DNA of 64,000 nt from Candidatus Zixiibacteriota bacterium (GCA_020051695.1 JAGVQM010000021.1:290895-354894); one strand, 5' to 3'. Shown: positions 1 through 9,426, counted from the stretch's first letter. Made by a program: numbers and translations. The notes: generated from the sequence alone by a model not told the origin.

Positions 1-2
1 CC

Positions 3-920
3 GCGCTTAATATTTTCGGGTTCCCCATGCCGTATGCCATTGGCACCGACCTGGCGCACATGGGCGGCAAATCAATCGTCTCGACGATCCGCCACAGTAA
101 ATTCGGCAACGTTGATGTAGCCCTGGCAGTATCGATGATCGTCGGTACGACGGTGGGCATGGAGTTGGGCGCGAAACTAGTCATGTATCTGGAGGGCATC
201 GGTCTGGCGGAGACGGTCATCCGCAAAATATACGTCGTTTTCCTGGGGCTGGTCGGCAGTTATGTGCTTTACGATTATGTCAAACATGTCATGCGCAAGA
301 AACGGATTGCCGGCGGGTCCTCCGCGGCCCTCAGCAGTGAGACCACGGTTGCGCAGCGGCTCCACCGGATCAATATCCCCCCGATGATCAACTTCAAGAC
401 CTCGGGCATTCGCTGTTCTATGTGGTTGCCGGTGCTGGTCGGACTGGTCACCGGGATCGTCGCCAGCGTACTCGGCGTGGGCGGCGGTTTTATCCGGATG
501 CCGGCCCTCATCTATTTGATCGGATGTCCGACTTTGGTGGCCGTGGGCACCGATTTGTTCGAGGTCATGATCACCGGCGCATACGGGGCATTCACGTATG
601 GTATCAAGGGACGTGTGGACCTGCTTGCCGCGATGTGGATGCTGGTCGGCGCCGCAATCGGTGCTCAGCTCGGCACGATCGCCGTCAAGTATGTGCGCGG
701 GTATTCGATTCGGCTCCTGTTTGCGACGACCATCTATATTGCCTGTGCATCGGTGTTGCTGAAACAACTGGAGATGCAGACGCTGTCGTCGATACTCATT
801 TTGACCGCCGGTGTCGCCATCAGCGTGGTGATCATCTCGCTTCTGGTGCGCGGGGTTCTCCGGGAACGCGCCGAGGCACGCAATAATGACAAGTCGGTTT
901 TCAGCGTGGGGGATGAGTGA
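3..920 (+). CDS. TauE/SafE-family anion permease, 5' end outside window
   Basis: Polytopic inner-membrane permease of the sulfite exporter TauE/SafE (DUF81) family, whose members move sulfite, organosulfonates or related anions. The frame is open from the first bases, before the first ATG at 27, so the true start lies to the left. The protein shows the two-halves layout of the family. The first half ends near codon 100 with a basic stretch (VMRKKR), a cytoplasmic linker of about 40 residues follows, and the second half opens with the glycine-rich motif GVGGGFIRMPAL typical of the C-terminal repeat. Several further hydrophobic segments reach the C-terminus. The stop overlaps the start of the next gene (TGATG), so the two are translationally coupled. 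The transported ion cannot be told from sequence. Confidence 0.88.
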   Translation, partial: ALNIFGFPMPYAIGTDLAHMGGKSIVSTIRHSKFGNVDVALAVSMIVGTTVGMELGAKLVMYLEGIGLAETVIRKIYVVFLGLVGSYVLYDYVKHVMRKKRIAGGSSAALSSETTVAQRLHRINIPPMINFKTSGIRCSMWLPVLVGLVTGIVASVLGVGGGFIRMPALIYLIGCPTLVAVGTDLFEVMITGAYGAFTYGIKGRVDLLAAMWMLVGAAIGAQLGTIAVKYVRGYSIRLLFATTIYIACASVLLKQLEMQTLSSILILTAGVAISVVIISLLVRGVLRERAEARNNDKSVFSVGDE

Positions 921-1228
921 TGATCAGGAAGTTCCTGCTAATCGTTGGCGTGCTGGCAGTGATTCCGCTGCTGGCCGGCTGTGTTGACTCGCCGCTGGTC
1001 GTACAAGGGGAGGTCCGCAGCTATGACTCGCAGACCAAGATTTTGGTCGTTGAAGACGAACGCAATCCCGGTCAATACCTGAGCATTTCCCTGGAAAAGG
1101 CCGACATGGGCGCCGAACCGGCCTCGGGCGACCTCGTGAGACTGGCTTACCGCGATCAAGACGGCACGTTGACGGCCACACGGGTGATGAATTTAAGCCA
1201 TCAGACCGAGTTGAAGAAGAAGGGCTGA
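920..1228 (+). CDS. small lipoprotein, unknown function
   Basis: Short exported lipoprotein of 102 residues. The N-terminus has a basic start, a hydrophobic core and the lipobox LLAGC, so it should be lipidated at that cysteine and anchored in the membrane facing the periplasm. The mature part is a small polar beta-rich domain with alternating hydrophobic residues (VVQGEVRSYD, KILVVED) resembling a small OB-like or PepSY-sized domain, but I do not recognise a family. I chose ATG 920, which overlaps the stop of the permease; a GTG at 917 is also possible. Coupling to the permease suggests an accessory role, which is inference. Confidence 0.75.
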   Translation: MIRKFLLIVGVLAVIPLLAGCVDSPLVVQGEVRSYDSQTKILVVEDERNPGQYLSISLEKADMGAEPASGDLVRLAYRDQDGTLTATRVMNLSHQTELKKKG

Positions 1229-1250
1229 CCGGCGATTCCAGCACACAAAA

Positions 1251-3758
1251 TCAGAATTTTTCGAATCGTTCGCTTAAGAACATCCGGGCAAAATACTCCG
1301 GATGACTGTCGCTGTTCATCAGCATGTCGAGTTGACGACAGATCAGGGTCAACCGGCCCAAGTCGGTCAACCGGGAGCAGATGAAATCACACTCATACTT
1401 CTCGAGACGCGCCATGACTTTGTCGCCGCCGATATGCACGTCGAAACCCCGTTCGCGCAGGACGATCGACAGAAACCGACACCGCCGCTCGCGGCGTTCC
1501 TCGGCCGCGGCGCCACCCTCGAACCTGAAATGGATATAGTTCTTGTTCAGACTCTTCCCGCAGTACGTATCGACCGTGCTGAAATGATAGCCCGCCTTGG
1601 TCCCGAAGTTCATGTACCGGTCTGAGGCGACCACAAACGACGATCGTCCGACGCCGATGGCGGCAGGCGAACGAACGCCGATACTTTCTCCGACGACCGA
1701 GGCAAATCCGCGGGCGGAAACGGCCCGTGGCTGATCGAGGTTAATCCGCGCATCGGTCAAACCCGCCAGGAAAGCCCGCATGGGGACGGACGCGATCCCG
1801 TCCACCCCCACTCCCTGAGACGTGTCGGTACCGGGGAGTAACGCACCGCCGACATCCAGTACCAGTACGGGGAAGGGCAGCCGGCCAAGAAGCTGATGGG
1901 GCATTGAACTCATGGAGGAGGCCCGGTCGGCGATGCGGAACATCACCTCGAATACCTTTTCGTGCACGAAACGGGTGAGATCATGCAGCGTGCGGCAGTT
2001 ACCCGGCTGGAAATCCGGTGATGCCGGATCGATCAGGTTCAGTGGTGTGACATACTTCGCCAAAGCCCGGAGTTTCGTCACCGCGAGATTCTCCCCGCGC
2101 CTGTGTTGCCGATCGGAATCGCCGAGTGTCGAGCCGACGATACCGGAGTAGATCCTGCGCGTGGTGGCATCCACCGTGACCGTATCGTTCTGCCCGAGAA
2201 CATCGATGGCCCCTCTCAGGGCGACAATGGTCGGCACTCCATACTCGCGTACGAGTATGCCCATGTGCCCGATCGGCGAACCCTCTTCGGTCACGACTGC
2301 GGCACACCGATTCAACACCTGGGCGAACCTCGGCGTGGAGTGCCGGGCCGCCAGCACACCGCCTTCGGGAAATGTCAACAATTCGGCGTCTGCGGTGACC
2401 ACCCGGACCGTACCTGCACCCACTCCCGGGCAGGCGGTCAAACCGCCCTGCAGAATCGGCGGCATGTCGGTTTCGACCCTGTCCGGCCCGGTTGCAGTGA
2501 CTGCTGTGTGTGCGACCATCGGACGACTTTGAAGAATAAATAATCGGCCGGAATGATCAATCGCCCACTCAATATCCTGCGGCATGCCGAAATGAGCTTC
2601 CAGCGTGCGTGCAGCGACAACCAGTTCGTGCAAATCGGCCCGGTTCAGACCGCTTGGGGCGTCCTCAAACTGTCCGTCCCCGGACACCACCAATTCCGTT
2701 GCGGCGCTATCCGGATTGAGTGTTGGGTCCGACAGACCGGCGGTGACACTGATGACGACCTTATCCGCGGTCGGGTCTTCAAAACTGCGCGAAAAGACCA
2801 CGCCGCTATACCGCGCATCGACCATTTCCAGACAGCCTGCCGCCATCTGCACATCGCCGGCAGACAAGCCGCATTTAAGGTGATACAGGACCGCCTGAAT
2901 CTTGTACACACTGGCGAGTACCCAGCGATAGGCATCGATCAGCCAGTCACGTCCCACGTTTAACTCGCTGTGGTAGATGCCGGCGTGGGACGCCTCCGTG
3001 TCTTCGCGAACGCCGCTGCTGCGCATCGCGACGTACATCTGCCCATTATGATCAAGTCCGTCGTAGGCACCCAGGATGGCCTTCTCGATATCTTCTGGTA
3101 TCGGCGCATCGATGACTGCCTGCCGGATTTTGCGGCAGGCCTCGACGATTACCGACTCGGCCTCGAATTCCAGCAATTCATCAAGCCGATCTGCCTGCGC
3201 GTAGAGTCCGTTTTCCCTCATCACACGATCAAAAGCGGCGGTCGTCACCGCAAAACCGCCGGGTACGCGCAGGCCGACCACGTTGCGGATCTCTCCCAGG
3301 TTGGCCATTTTATTACCCACCAGTGCGGCATCGGATGATCGCAGTTCAGCAAGAGGAATGACCAAAGGCCCGGAGATCGGATTGCGGCCCGACCGCATGA
3401 ATGCCCCTATTCGGCGATCGATCTGCCACAGAGCAACATTCAACTGGTTAAATTTCCCCGGTTGCAGAGTCTCCAGACTGCGGATCATTATAAACACGTT
3501 CATGACCGCCTTCTGGATACGGTGGGCGATGACATTAAACGAAAATGGCGCCTGACCGGTCAGTCGGTCTTCGATATCGGAAATCAGCTGTAAGGTGGAA
3601 TCATTATTGGCCAGGATCTCGCGGAAGCAGTGATACATCTGCAGGATCCGCTCCGTGTCTGCCTTCCGGCTGCGGGAAGTGCGATGGCCGCCCACCACCG
3701 ACCGGAGGACACACAGCAGGCGCTTCCCCAACGGCATTTGTCTTTCGGCCTTCGGCAT
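1251..3758 (-). CDS. PEP/pyruvate-binding, PEP-synthase-like phosphotransferase
   Basis: Large cytosolic enzyme (835 residues) related to phosphoenolpyruvate synthase and pyruvate phosphate dikinase. After an N-terminal helical region of about 130 residues comes the ATP-grasp-like PEP/pyruvate-binding domain (about 135-415), with the RSSGVREDTEASHAG loop near 247-261 and the closing motif DIEWAIDHSGRLFILQSRP. The phosphohistidine mobile domain follows (about 440-545), with the catalytic His near 498 in TEEGSPIGHMG. The last 280 residues do not look like the usual PEP-binding TIM barrel, so the final acceptor may not be pyruvate. ATG 3758 is chosen because AGGAG lies ten bases upstream (3769-3773); the frame stays open further upstream without such a site. 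It converges on the small lipoprotein gene. Confidence 0.85.
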   Translation of the reverse strand: MPKAERQMPLGKRLLCVLRSVVGGHRTSRSRKADTERILQMYHCFREILANNDSTLQLISDIEDRLTGQAPFSFNVIAHRIQKAVMNVFIMIRSLETLQPGKFNQLNVALWQIDRRIGAFMRSGRNPISGPLVIPLAELRSSDAALVGNKMANLGEIRNVVGLRVPGGFAVTTAAFDRVMRENGLYAQADRLDELLEFEAESVIVEACRKIRQAVIDAPIPEDIEKAILGAYDGLDHNGQMYVAMRSSGVREDTEASHAGIYHSELNVGRDWLIDAYRWVLASVYKIQAVLYHLKCGLSAGDVQMAAGCLEMVDARYSGVVFSRSFEDPTADKVVISVTAGLSDPTLNPDSAATELVVSGDGQFEDAPSGLNRADLHELVVAARTLEAHFGMPQDIEWAIDHSGRLFILQSRPMVAHTAVTATGPDRVETDMPPILQGGLTACPGVGAGTVRVVTADAELLTFPEGGVLAARHSTPRFAQVLNRCAAVVTEEGSPIGHMGILVREYGVPTIVALRGAIDVLGQNDTVTVDATTRRIYSGIVGSTLGDSDRQHRRGENLAVTKLRALAKYVTPLNLIDPASPDFQPGNCRTLHDLTRFVHEKVFEVMFRIADRASSMSSMPHQLLGRLPFPVLVLDVGGALLPGTDTSQGVGVDGIASVPMRAFLAGLTDARINLDQPRAVSARGFASVVGESIGVRSPAAIGVGRSSFVVASDRYMNFGTKAGYHFSTVDTYCGKSLNKNYIHFRFEGGAAAEERRERRCRFLSIVLRERGFDVHIGGDKVMARLEKYECDFICSRLTDLGRLTLICRQLDMLMNSDSHPEYFARMFLSERFEKF

Positions 3759-3898
3759 ACGCTGACGACTCCTGCTGGGAATATATGTTGCGCCCGCGGA
3801 AAAAGAAACCACGAATCACTTCGGCCGGACGGAGTTATGCCGCTTGTTTGAGCTCCCGTGAGCGGCGGGAATTCACGGGGCAAACACGGGGAATCCGA

Positions 3899-4275
3899 CT
3901 ATTTTATTCTAAGCGACGAAACCATTGGTTCCCATGGCGGCAAGACCTCGGCTTTTATGTCGAACAGCGCGAGGATTTCCTGTGGCAGATATTTTTTCTC
4001 GAGCACCGCGACCTGGACATCTGATGGAACCACTCATCGAGCATGAAAAAGTACCCCCGCTTTCCCTTGGCATCACCCCAGGAATTTTTGGCCAGCCACT
4101 TGCGCACCGTGTCGCCCTCGATATCGATCCCCGTGAAAACCATGTTGTGGGTCGGGATGCCGGAATACGTTTCAAAGAGGTCCCCTCGGGAGAGCGTGAA
4201 GTCCATGCCATACAGCGATCCATAATCGTAAAGGCCGGGAATCAGCGCGGCCGCCCGCTTTGTGTAATAATCCCG
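3899..4275 (-). pseudogene. C-terminal fragment of C1B cysteine aminopeptidase (PepC/bleomycin hydrolase type), frameshifted
   Basis: Remnant of a bleomycin-hydrolase/PepC peptidase. One frame gives LYDYGSLYGMDF, then THNMVFTGID with the catalytic His, KNSWG with the catalytic Asn, and GYFFMLDEWFHQ. Near 4018-4021 the frame shifts, and the family's expected ending continues in another frame (VQVAVLEKKYLPQE, then LPPWEPMV) up to a TAG at 3899-3901. Intact relatives have about 440-480 residues; only about the last 125 are here, and the part with the catalytic Cys is absent. It is therefore a truncated and frameshifted relic upstream of the PEP-synthase-like gene. A sequencing error could explain the shift but not the missing N-terminal part. 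Confidence 0.75.
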
Positions 4276-4512
4276 CATGTCGATGAGTCTTCCAGACAAC
4301 ATGATTGACGGCAGATATCGGCGCGCTGCCTGTCGGGCGGTGTCATGTACGGGAATACCTGAGGGGGTCAGGGGTAGGCCTAGGGGCGGGGGAACCAAAA
4401 TATATAAGTAATACACTTGACAAAATAATGGGCGGGGAGATATAGTATGACTGCATCCGTATTTGGGGATGTGTTGAATCGAAAGCCGCGAATGTTTTTC
4501 AAGAGAGGTGCC

Positions 4513-5586
4513 ATGCGTCGCTTCCGGCGAATGACGGTGATATGTCTGGGGTTGGGGATTGGTTTGGGATATGCGCTGTCGTGTTCCAGCCCCACCAAGC
4601 CCACGGAACCCAAGGGTTTGCGGCTATATGCCTCCGAAGCCGTTACCAAGAACTTGTATGTTTTTGATGCCAAGTCAGGCGAACTCCTCGACTCGATTCC
4701 GAATGGGCAGACCATTAATATGTTACTGAGCGCTGATGGGCAGTATCTCTATTCGGATCACTATGATGACGATTGGAATGCGACGACACGAAAAACTGCG
4801 ACAAAATCACTGGCGCTAGTCGGCGAAGTGTCGGGGGGGGGGCAGTTAGTCTTTCTGGATCAAGGATCCCTAATCCTACGGCCGCATAGCGACAACGTGG
4901 AATACTTTGATGCAGCGACCCTTGCCCTGGTGGGGATTGACTCGGTGGGCATGCGTATGGGTACGGTTGCCTCTGCCGACACCGTCGGCTTCGTTATTGG
5001 CGTCGGCGAAAACGAACGTTTAATAGCATACGATTTCCGCAATAAACAGATTCTTGCTGCAGATTCAATCATATTGCCTGACAATGCGTTTGCTCGCGGA
5101 ATGCAATTCGCCTTGCATCCTACTGGCGAACGCGGTTTTGGTATATTTCGTGATTCTTTTCAACGGGTTTGGTTCATCGGATTTAAAACACCTAGTTTGG
5201 AGCTGGAAATATTTCATCAATTAGTTTTTCCGTTTGGCGACATAGCCGTTTCTCCCGATGGGCGATATGTATTGTTCGACGATCCCGGCGACGTGCCTCA
5301 TGGTTATCCTGTAAAGATGTTTTTCGTTTTTGATAATGTGGAGCAAAAGATGGCGCGCATCATCGACACAGATACCCTTTCCCTATTCGGGGGCCTGCCA
5401 TGGCCGAGTGTCAGCACCATTGATTTTTCGCCGGATGGTACCGAGGCCTATGTATCAACAGGTGGTAATGGCTGGGCCACAGGACCGGTAATTGTATTCG
5501 ACATGGGCAAATTGGAATTTGTTCGGAAAATCGACATGCCGTTTGAATGGATGCCCGACCCAATTGTCGTCGGACACGAACCTTAA
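4513..5586 (+). CDS. exported beta-propeller-like lipoprotein
   Basis: Probable surface or periplasmic lipoprotein of 357 residues. The N-terminus (MRRFRRMTVICLG...) has an arginine-rich start, a hydrophobic core and a lipobox-like YALSC. The mature part has repeated YVTN/WD-like blades, e.g. KNLYVFDAKSGELLDSI, DIAVSPDGRYVLFDD and IDFSPDGTEAYVSTGG, as in seven-bladed propellers that act as binding scaffolds. I chose ATG 4513, preceded by AGAGAGG, rather than the first in-frame ATG at 4447, because this puts the signal sequence at the N-terminus. It lies 15 bases before the protease gene and is probably co-transcribed with it. No ligand can be inferred. Confidence 0.75.
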   Translation: MRRFRRMTVICLGLGIGLGYALSCSSPTKPTEPKGLRLYASEAVTKNLYVFDAKSGELLDSIPNGQTINMLLSADGQYLYSDHYDDDWNATTRKTATKSLALVGEVSGGGQLVFLDQGSLILRPHSDNVEYFDAATLALVGIDSVGMRMGTVASADTVGFVIGVGENERLIAYDFRNKQILAADSIILPDNAFARGMQFALHPTGERGFGIFRDSFQRVWFIGFKTPSLELEIFHQLVFPFGDIAVSPDGRYVLFDDPGDVPHGYPVKMFFVFDNVEQKMARIIDTDTLSLFGGLPWPSVSTIDFSPDGTEAYVSTGGNGWATGPVIVFDMGKLEFVRKIDMPFEWMPDPIVVGHEP

Positions 5587-5601
5587 ACCTCGGAGGATGC
5601 C

Positions 5602-7485
5602 ATGCTTAAGAAAACCGTTTTTATTCTCTGCTGTGTACTTTTATTTGCGGAAGCGGGTATTGCCGGTGATGACTTCTATTATGTAGGGAATGACAGCATC
5701 TCGGTTGAAATTTCCAATGAATTCATCGCCGTACAATTTGACTCAAACACTGTGATTCCGAGCATGGGTAGTTTTATCGCAGGGAAGGCGTGTCTGAGTG
5801 ATACGCCTGGGGCAGAATGTGTCGCTCGCGGATTTTATATTATTGCCCTATCGCCCAATTGTAGTTATTCCCAGGCGGCGGCTGGCCTGATGAGCGACCC
5901 GGTGGTCTACCGTGTAGCGCCCGTTTACTTGCCGCCCGATTCCGCCGCGCTGCCGATTACGGACCTAGTGAGCGTCGAGTTTGATCACTCGCTGGGATGG
6001 GACTCCGTCCTGTCGATTCTCACTGCCTATAACCTGGCTGTGGCCGACACAAGTCCGTTTACCCATAACCTGATCTGGGCTGAATTGGAAGATACAACCG
6101 CTGGTGGGCCATTGGAAATAGGGAATGATCTTCATGAGTTGGACGAAACCATTTATTCCTGTGCCACTTTTTATGACCAGCCGGTACTGGCCTATATGCC
6201 ACCTGATACCTTTTTCTACTACCAGTATAATTTCTACAACACCGGGCAGACCGGCGGTACTGCTGACGCTGATATCGATGCTGATTCCGCCTGGGAAATC
6301 GCCATGGCCTTTGGCGATTCAAGTCTGGAAGTGGCGGTGATTGACGAGGGTATTGAATGGCATGAGGACTTGCCGTCTACCAGGATTACCGACGGCTATG
6401 ATGCAATGGGCGATTCAGCCAACTACCCCGAAGCAGATTGGGACCCTGCGCCGGGACCTAATTGGAATCATGGTATGGCTTGCGGCGGGCTTATCGCCGC
6501 CTGCCATAATGACATTGGCGTTGTTGGGTTGGTGCCCAATGCAAAAATACGGCCTGTCAAAATTTACGATGATGCGGGTAATAGTAATGCTATTACTCGG
6601 ATCGTTGTCAATGCCATTGATTACGCGGCTGATAGCGGCAACGCCGTCATTATATCCAATAGCTGGGGATATCAACGAGTATCGCCAATTCCCGATGTTT
6701 ATTAGGCAATCTTGCGGGCGACAAGCATAAATGAAAATCGGGATTATTCCAACGTCGTTGTATTTGCTACAGGAAATTACAATTGGAATGCAGTGGCCTT
6801 TCCCGCCAATATGTCAGAAGTCATCGCTGTCGGGGCCTCGGACAAATACGACGTAGCTTGGGATTACAGCAACTATGGTGATTCTCTAGATGTTGTGGCC
6901 CCCAGTGGCGATCTGCGGTACGGGACTTATGATTTCAGGGGTGATGTCTGGACCATCGACCAGATGTGGTTCGAAGGTTGGAATCCCAATTACAGCGGGT
7001 GGGATGACGCCGAAGGAAACGCCAATTATACCGGGAAATTCGGCGGAACGTCGGCGGCCTGCCCGCAAGTGGCGGGGATCGCGGCGATGATTCTATCTCG
7101 CCGCCCGGATTTTTATACCGACGCCAAGTATCGGGATACATGCTCCCAGGTTGTCAGAAATGTTATCGAGGGTTCGGCTGAAGACCTCGGCGCTCCCGGC
7201 TGGGATGAGCTTTATGGCCACGGCCGGGTGAACGCCTACCGGGCACTGTTGTCGGTCATTCGCGGCGATGTCAACAACGACGGCATGTTTACCCCGCTGG
7301 ATGTGCAACAGATGGTGGGTTTTATATACCATAGTCACCCGAGTTGTATTCCGAAGCCGGAACTGTGTGTCGGTGACTGCAATTGCGATGGCGGGGTCAC
7401 GCCAATGGATGTGCAATATCTGGTGAAAGTGGTTTATTACGGTCAAAATGCGATCCAGATCTGCTACGACTATATGGAAGATTAG
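5602..7485 (+). pseudogene. secreted subtilisin-like (S8) protease with dockerin, interrupted by an in-frame TAG
   Basis: Secreted serine protease whose reading frame is continuous from 5602 to 7485 apart from one TAG at 6703-6705. GGAGG lies six bases before the ATG and a signal peptide covers about residues 1-21. The S8 catalytic residues are all in place: Asp248 in VAVIDEGIEW, His290 in NHGMACGG and, beyond the stop, Ser484 in GGTSAACPQVAG. The C-terminus carries two dockerin-type calcium loops (GDVNNDGMFTPLDVQQM and GDCNCDGGVTPMDVQYL). The TAG at codon 368 sits where CAG (Gln) would fit (DVY-stop-AILRATS). Genes nearby use TAG as a normal stop, so recoding is unlikely. This is a recent nonsense mutation or a sequencing error. 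If real, the product lacks the catalytic Ser and the dockerin. Confidence 0.85.
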
Positions 7486-7490
7486 CGGGG

Positions 7491-7581
7491 TGCCCTGCAG
7501 CGTGTGAATTGCCCGCCCAGGGCACGAAAACACCGAGGGCTTGATTGCCTCGGTCCCCGGCGACAGGACAAAAAGCCGGGG
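7491..7581. other. three consecutive hairpins downstream of the protease gene
   Basis: Three perfect stems follow the protease stop directly: TGCCCTG/CAGGGCA (7491-7497 with 7518-7524), ACCGAGG/CCTCGGT (7532-7538 with 7548-7554) and CCCCGGC/GCCGGGG (7555-7561 with 7575-7581). None is followed by a clean U-run, so this is not a simple terminator. It may be a structured 3' UTR or a small RNA. The stretch 7663-7986 is AT-rich toward its end and holds nothing else I can identify. Confidence 0.4.
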
Positions 7582-7632
7582 CAGGCATTGATCGCAGAGC
7601 ATTTGTAACTCATTTACAGACAGCACACTTAG

Positions 7633-7662
7633 GCCGATTGCACCGCAGGCTGTCGGCTTTTT
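7633..7662 (+). terminator. possible weak intrinsic terminator
   Basis: GCCGA (7633-7637) can pair with TCGGC (7653-7657), directly followed by five T. The loop is long and the stem short, so this is only a candidate terminator for the protease transcript. Confidence 0.3.
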
Positions 7663-7986
7663 GCGCCATCTTCACGTACCGGCTGCCCACGGCCGATTTC
7701 GGCGTCATCCACCCGGAAATCTTGTTTTTTTCGGTCACAGCCATGGCGCCGGGAACACCCCCGGACGCAAACCCCCCCTCAAATGGGTCAAATCACGCGC
7801 CGGAATCCATGCCGGAGGCCTCGCCGCGAGCATTTCTTACCCACCCCAAAATATTTTTTCTGTTTGCCCCGCAGCGTTTAAAATCTGAAACATGTTTAAT
7901 TAATTGCAATCCAATATCTTACACTAATAATCTCCCTGATAGCTGAAAAAAATGACTAAAATTCGCTGAAAAAATAAAAAACATCC

Positions 7987-8036
7987 TTGACAGAACTGTC
8001 GTATGTGACGATAGTGTCGAAAACGACGGTATCGTC
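7987..8036 (+). promoter_or_regulatory. promoter and palindromic operator of the TetR gene
   Basis: TTGACA at 7987-7992 and GATAGT at 8010-8015 are 17 bases apart and form a sigma-70-like promoter. A palindrome overlaps the -10 box: GACGATAGTGTCG (8007-8019), AAAA, CGACGGTATCGTC (8024-8036), matching in 11 of 13 positions. Its place between promoter and TetR start fits autorepression by the TetR product. Confidence 0.65.
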
Positions 8037-8050
8037 GAAGCGAAACCTGA

Positions 8051-8734
8051 ATGATTGCTGAAGAGAAGCCCAAAGCCAAGCGGAAACCGTCGCGCCAACG
8101 GCGGCGGTACCATAAGACACAGGACAAAATCCTGACTGCGGCCCGTTCCATGTTTGCGGAAAAAGGGATTGCGGCCTCGATTGAGGAAATAGTCGAGCAG
8201 GCCGATATCGGACGGGGTAGTTTCTACTATCATTTCGAAAACAAGGAAGACCTTATCCAGCATATGGTTCAGCAGATCCTGACCGAACTTATCGACCGCA
8301 TGCGTGCGGGTTGCGACGGGTTGGAGGATTTGGACCCCATGCTGGATGCGATCATCGGCGCGCATATCGATTTTTTCCGCAACCGCTGGAACGACTTTGT
8401 GTTGTACTCTCAAAGCCGCGCCGAAATGACTTTGGGGCAGAGTTACGAGGGATTGGAAACGCCGTTTTTCGACTATCTGCAATGCATCGAGGAGCTGGTC
8501 GATTCGGTTATCCCCGAGCCGATTACCGATGCCCGGTTGCGCCGGCTGGCCTTTGCCATCGCCGGGTTTATCTCCGGTTATTATTCGTTTGCCAGTGTTG
8601 CCGCGGAAGAGGAAGATGTGGACAAATCGTTCCTGTCCTTACGCAGTGCGTTTGTCGCCAGTCTGTCGCGGTTCATTAAAGAAGCGTTGCCGCAGGTAAG
8701 CGCGGAGAAGGACCGACCCGGGGGAAAACATTGA
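8051..8734 (+). CDS. TetR/AcrR-family transcriptional regulator
   Basis: One-component repressor of 227 residues. After a basic N-terminal tail (KAKRKPSRQRRRYHK) comes the TetR helix-turn-helix: ILTAARSMFAEKGIAASIEEI, then VEQADIGRGSFYYHFENKEDL (about residues 27-70), where the family contacts DNA. The remaining 150 residues are the helical ligand and dimer domain, not recognisable to a named subgroup. The palindromic operator just upstream suggests that it represses itself. The SpeD-like biosynthetic genes lie downstream on the same strand after about 240 bases, so it may also control them; that link is inference. The inducer is unknown. Confidence 0.9.
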   Translation: MIAEEKPKAKRKPSRQRRRYHKTQDKILTAARSMFAEKGIAASIEEIVEQADIGRGSFYYHFENKEDLIQHMVQQILTELIDRMRAGCDGLEDLDPMLDAIIGAHIDFFRNRWNDFVLYSQSRAEMTLGQSYEGLETPFFDYLQCIEELVDSVIPEPITDARLRRLAFAIAGFISGYYSFASVAAEEEDVDKSFLSLRSAFVASLSRFIKEALPQVSAEKDRPGGKH

Positions 8735-8889
8735 GACCCGCGGACCGTGGCACTGGGACCTTTGTTGTCATTGAAACCAATGTCCGTGCCGAACACGCCT
8801 GGAGTATCGTGGACGAAACTGCATACGCCGAAGGAGTTGTCCAGGTGATCGACACTGAACGTTTTCCGGGAAAGGATCACACCAGGTAA
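8731..8889 (+). CDS. possible short ORF between TetR and the SpeD-like gene
   Basis: A TTG at 8731 overlaps the TetR stop (TTGA) and opens a 52-codon frame ending at TAA 8887-8889, with GGGGG about six bases before it. The peptide (GTFVVIETNVRAEHAW, then VVQVIDTERF) has a beta-alpha-beta feel but matches no family I recognise. It could be a small coupled gene or chance. Between 8890 and 8976 I see only the ribosome binding site of the next gene. Confidence 0.25.
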   Translation: MRPADRGTGTFVVIETNVRAEHAWSIVDETAYAEGVVQVIDTERFPGKDHTR

Positions 8890-8976
8890 AAAACCGAGCG
8901 TGCGTAACAGGGTTCCGGTTTGCGGAATCCGGACTGTGCTCAATGGCCTTCACTACCCTGCTGAGGGAGAAAAACA

Positions 8977-9426
8977 GTGGAAACAACATTCGTGGCCGGG
9001 CAGGCCGCCAAAGGGGCTGTGACAAAACTCGCGGCGTATGGGGAGCTGGCGCATTACACGCCGGCTGAGATCGGAAACGCGTGGGGTGTCGCGTCCAGTT
9101 TTGATATCTACGATTGTAATCCGGAAACAATCAGGGACGCTGCCCAGATCAAACAGTTCGTACGCGAACTGTGTGACCTCATCGCCATGCGCCGTTTTGG
9201 GGAAACGACGGTCGTAAACTTTGGCGAGGATGAACGCGTCGCCGGCTTTTCGATGGTGCAGTTGATTGAGACGTCATTGATCTCTGCACACTTCGCGAAT
9301 TTGACGAACACAGTCTACCTGGATGTTTTCAGCTGCAAACCGTACGATGTCACGATCGTTGAGGAATTCGCCACCAGGTTTTTCGGCGGGTCCCGTTGTA
9401 TCACTCAGGTCAATCTGCGGAAGTAG
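8977..9426 (+). CDS. SpeD-like pyruvoyl-dependent decarboxylase
   Basis: Homologue of the class 1b S-adenosylmethionine decarboxylase proenzyme (149 residues), a family that cleaves itself at an internal serine to form a pyruvoyl cofactor. Aligned by spacing to the Thermotoga enzyme (Ser55, Ser63, His68, Cys83), this protein keeps Ser92, Ser100, His105 and Cys120 at identical distances, so self-processing before Ser100 is expected. The residue before the cleavage site is Thr instead of Glu, and the HTWPE segment after the His is replaced by HFANL, suggesting a substrate other than AdoMet. SpeD homologues acting on ornithine or arginine are known. Start is GTG 8977 after GAGGGAG. It is the first gene of a tight cluster with an acyltransferase, a ligase and a PLP decarboxylase. 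Confidence 0.75.
   Translation: METTFVAGQAAKGAVTKLAAYGELAHYTPAEIGNAWGVASSFDIYDCNPETIRDAAQIKQFVRELCDLIAMRRFGETTVVNFGEDERVAGFSMVQLIETSLISAHFANLTNTVYLDVFSCKPYDVTIVEEFATRFFGGSRCITQVNLRK

Noticed and set aside
6703..6705. TAG recoded as pyrrolysine or another amino acid in the protease gene
   Set aside because: Several genes nearby end in TAG (e.g. at 9426, 13068, 41757), no recoding signal is visible, and a simple CAG-to-TAG change explains it.
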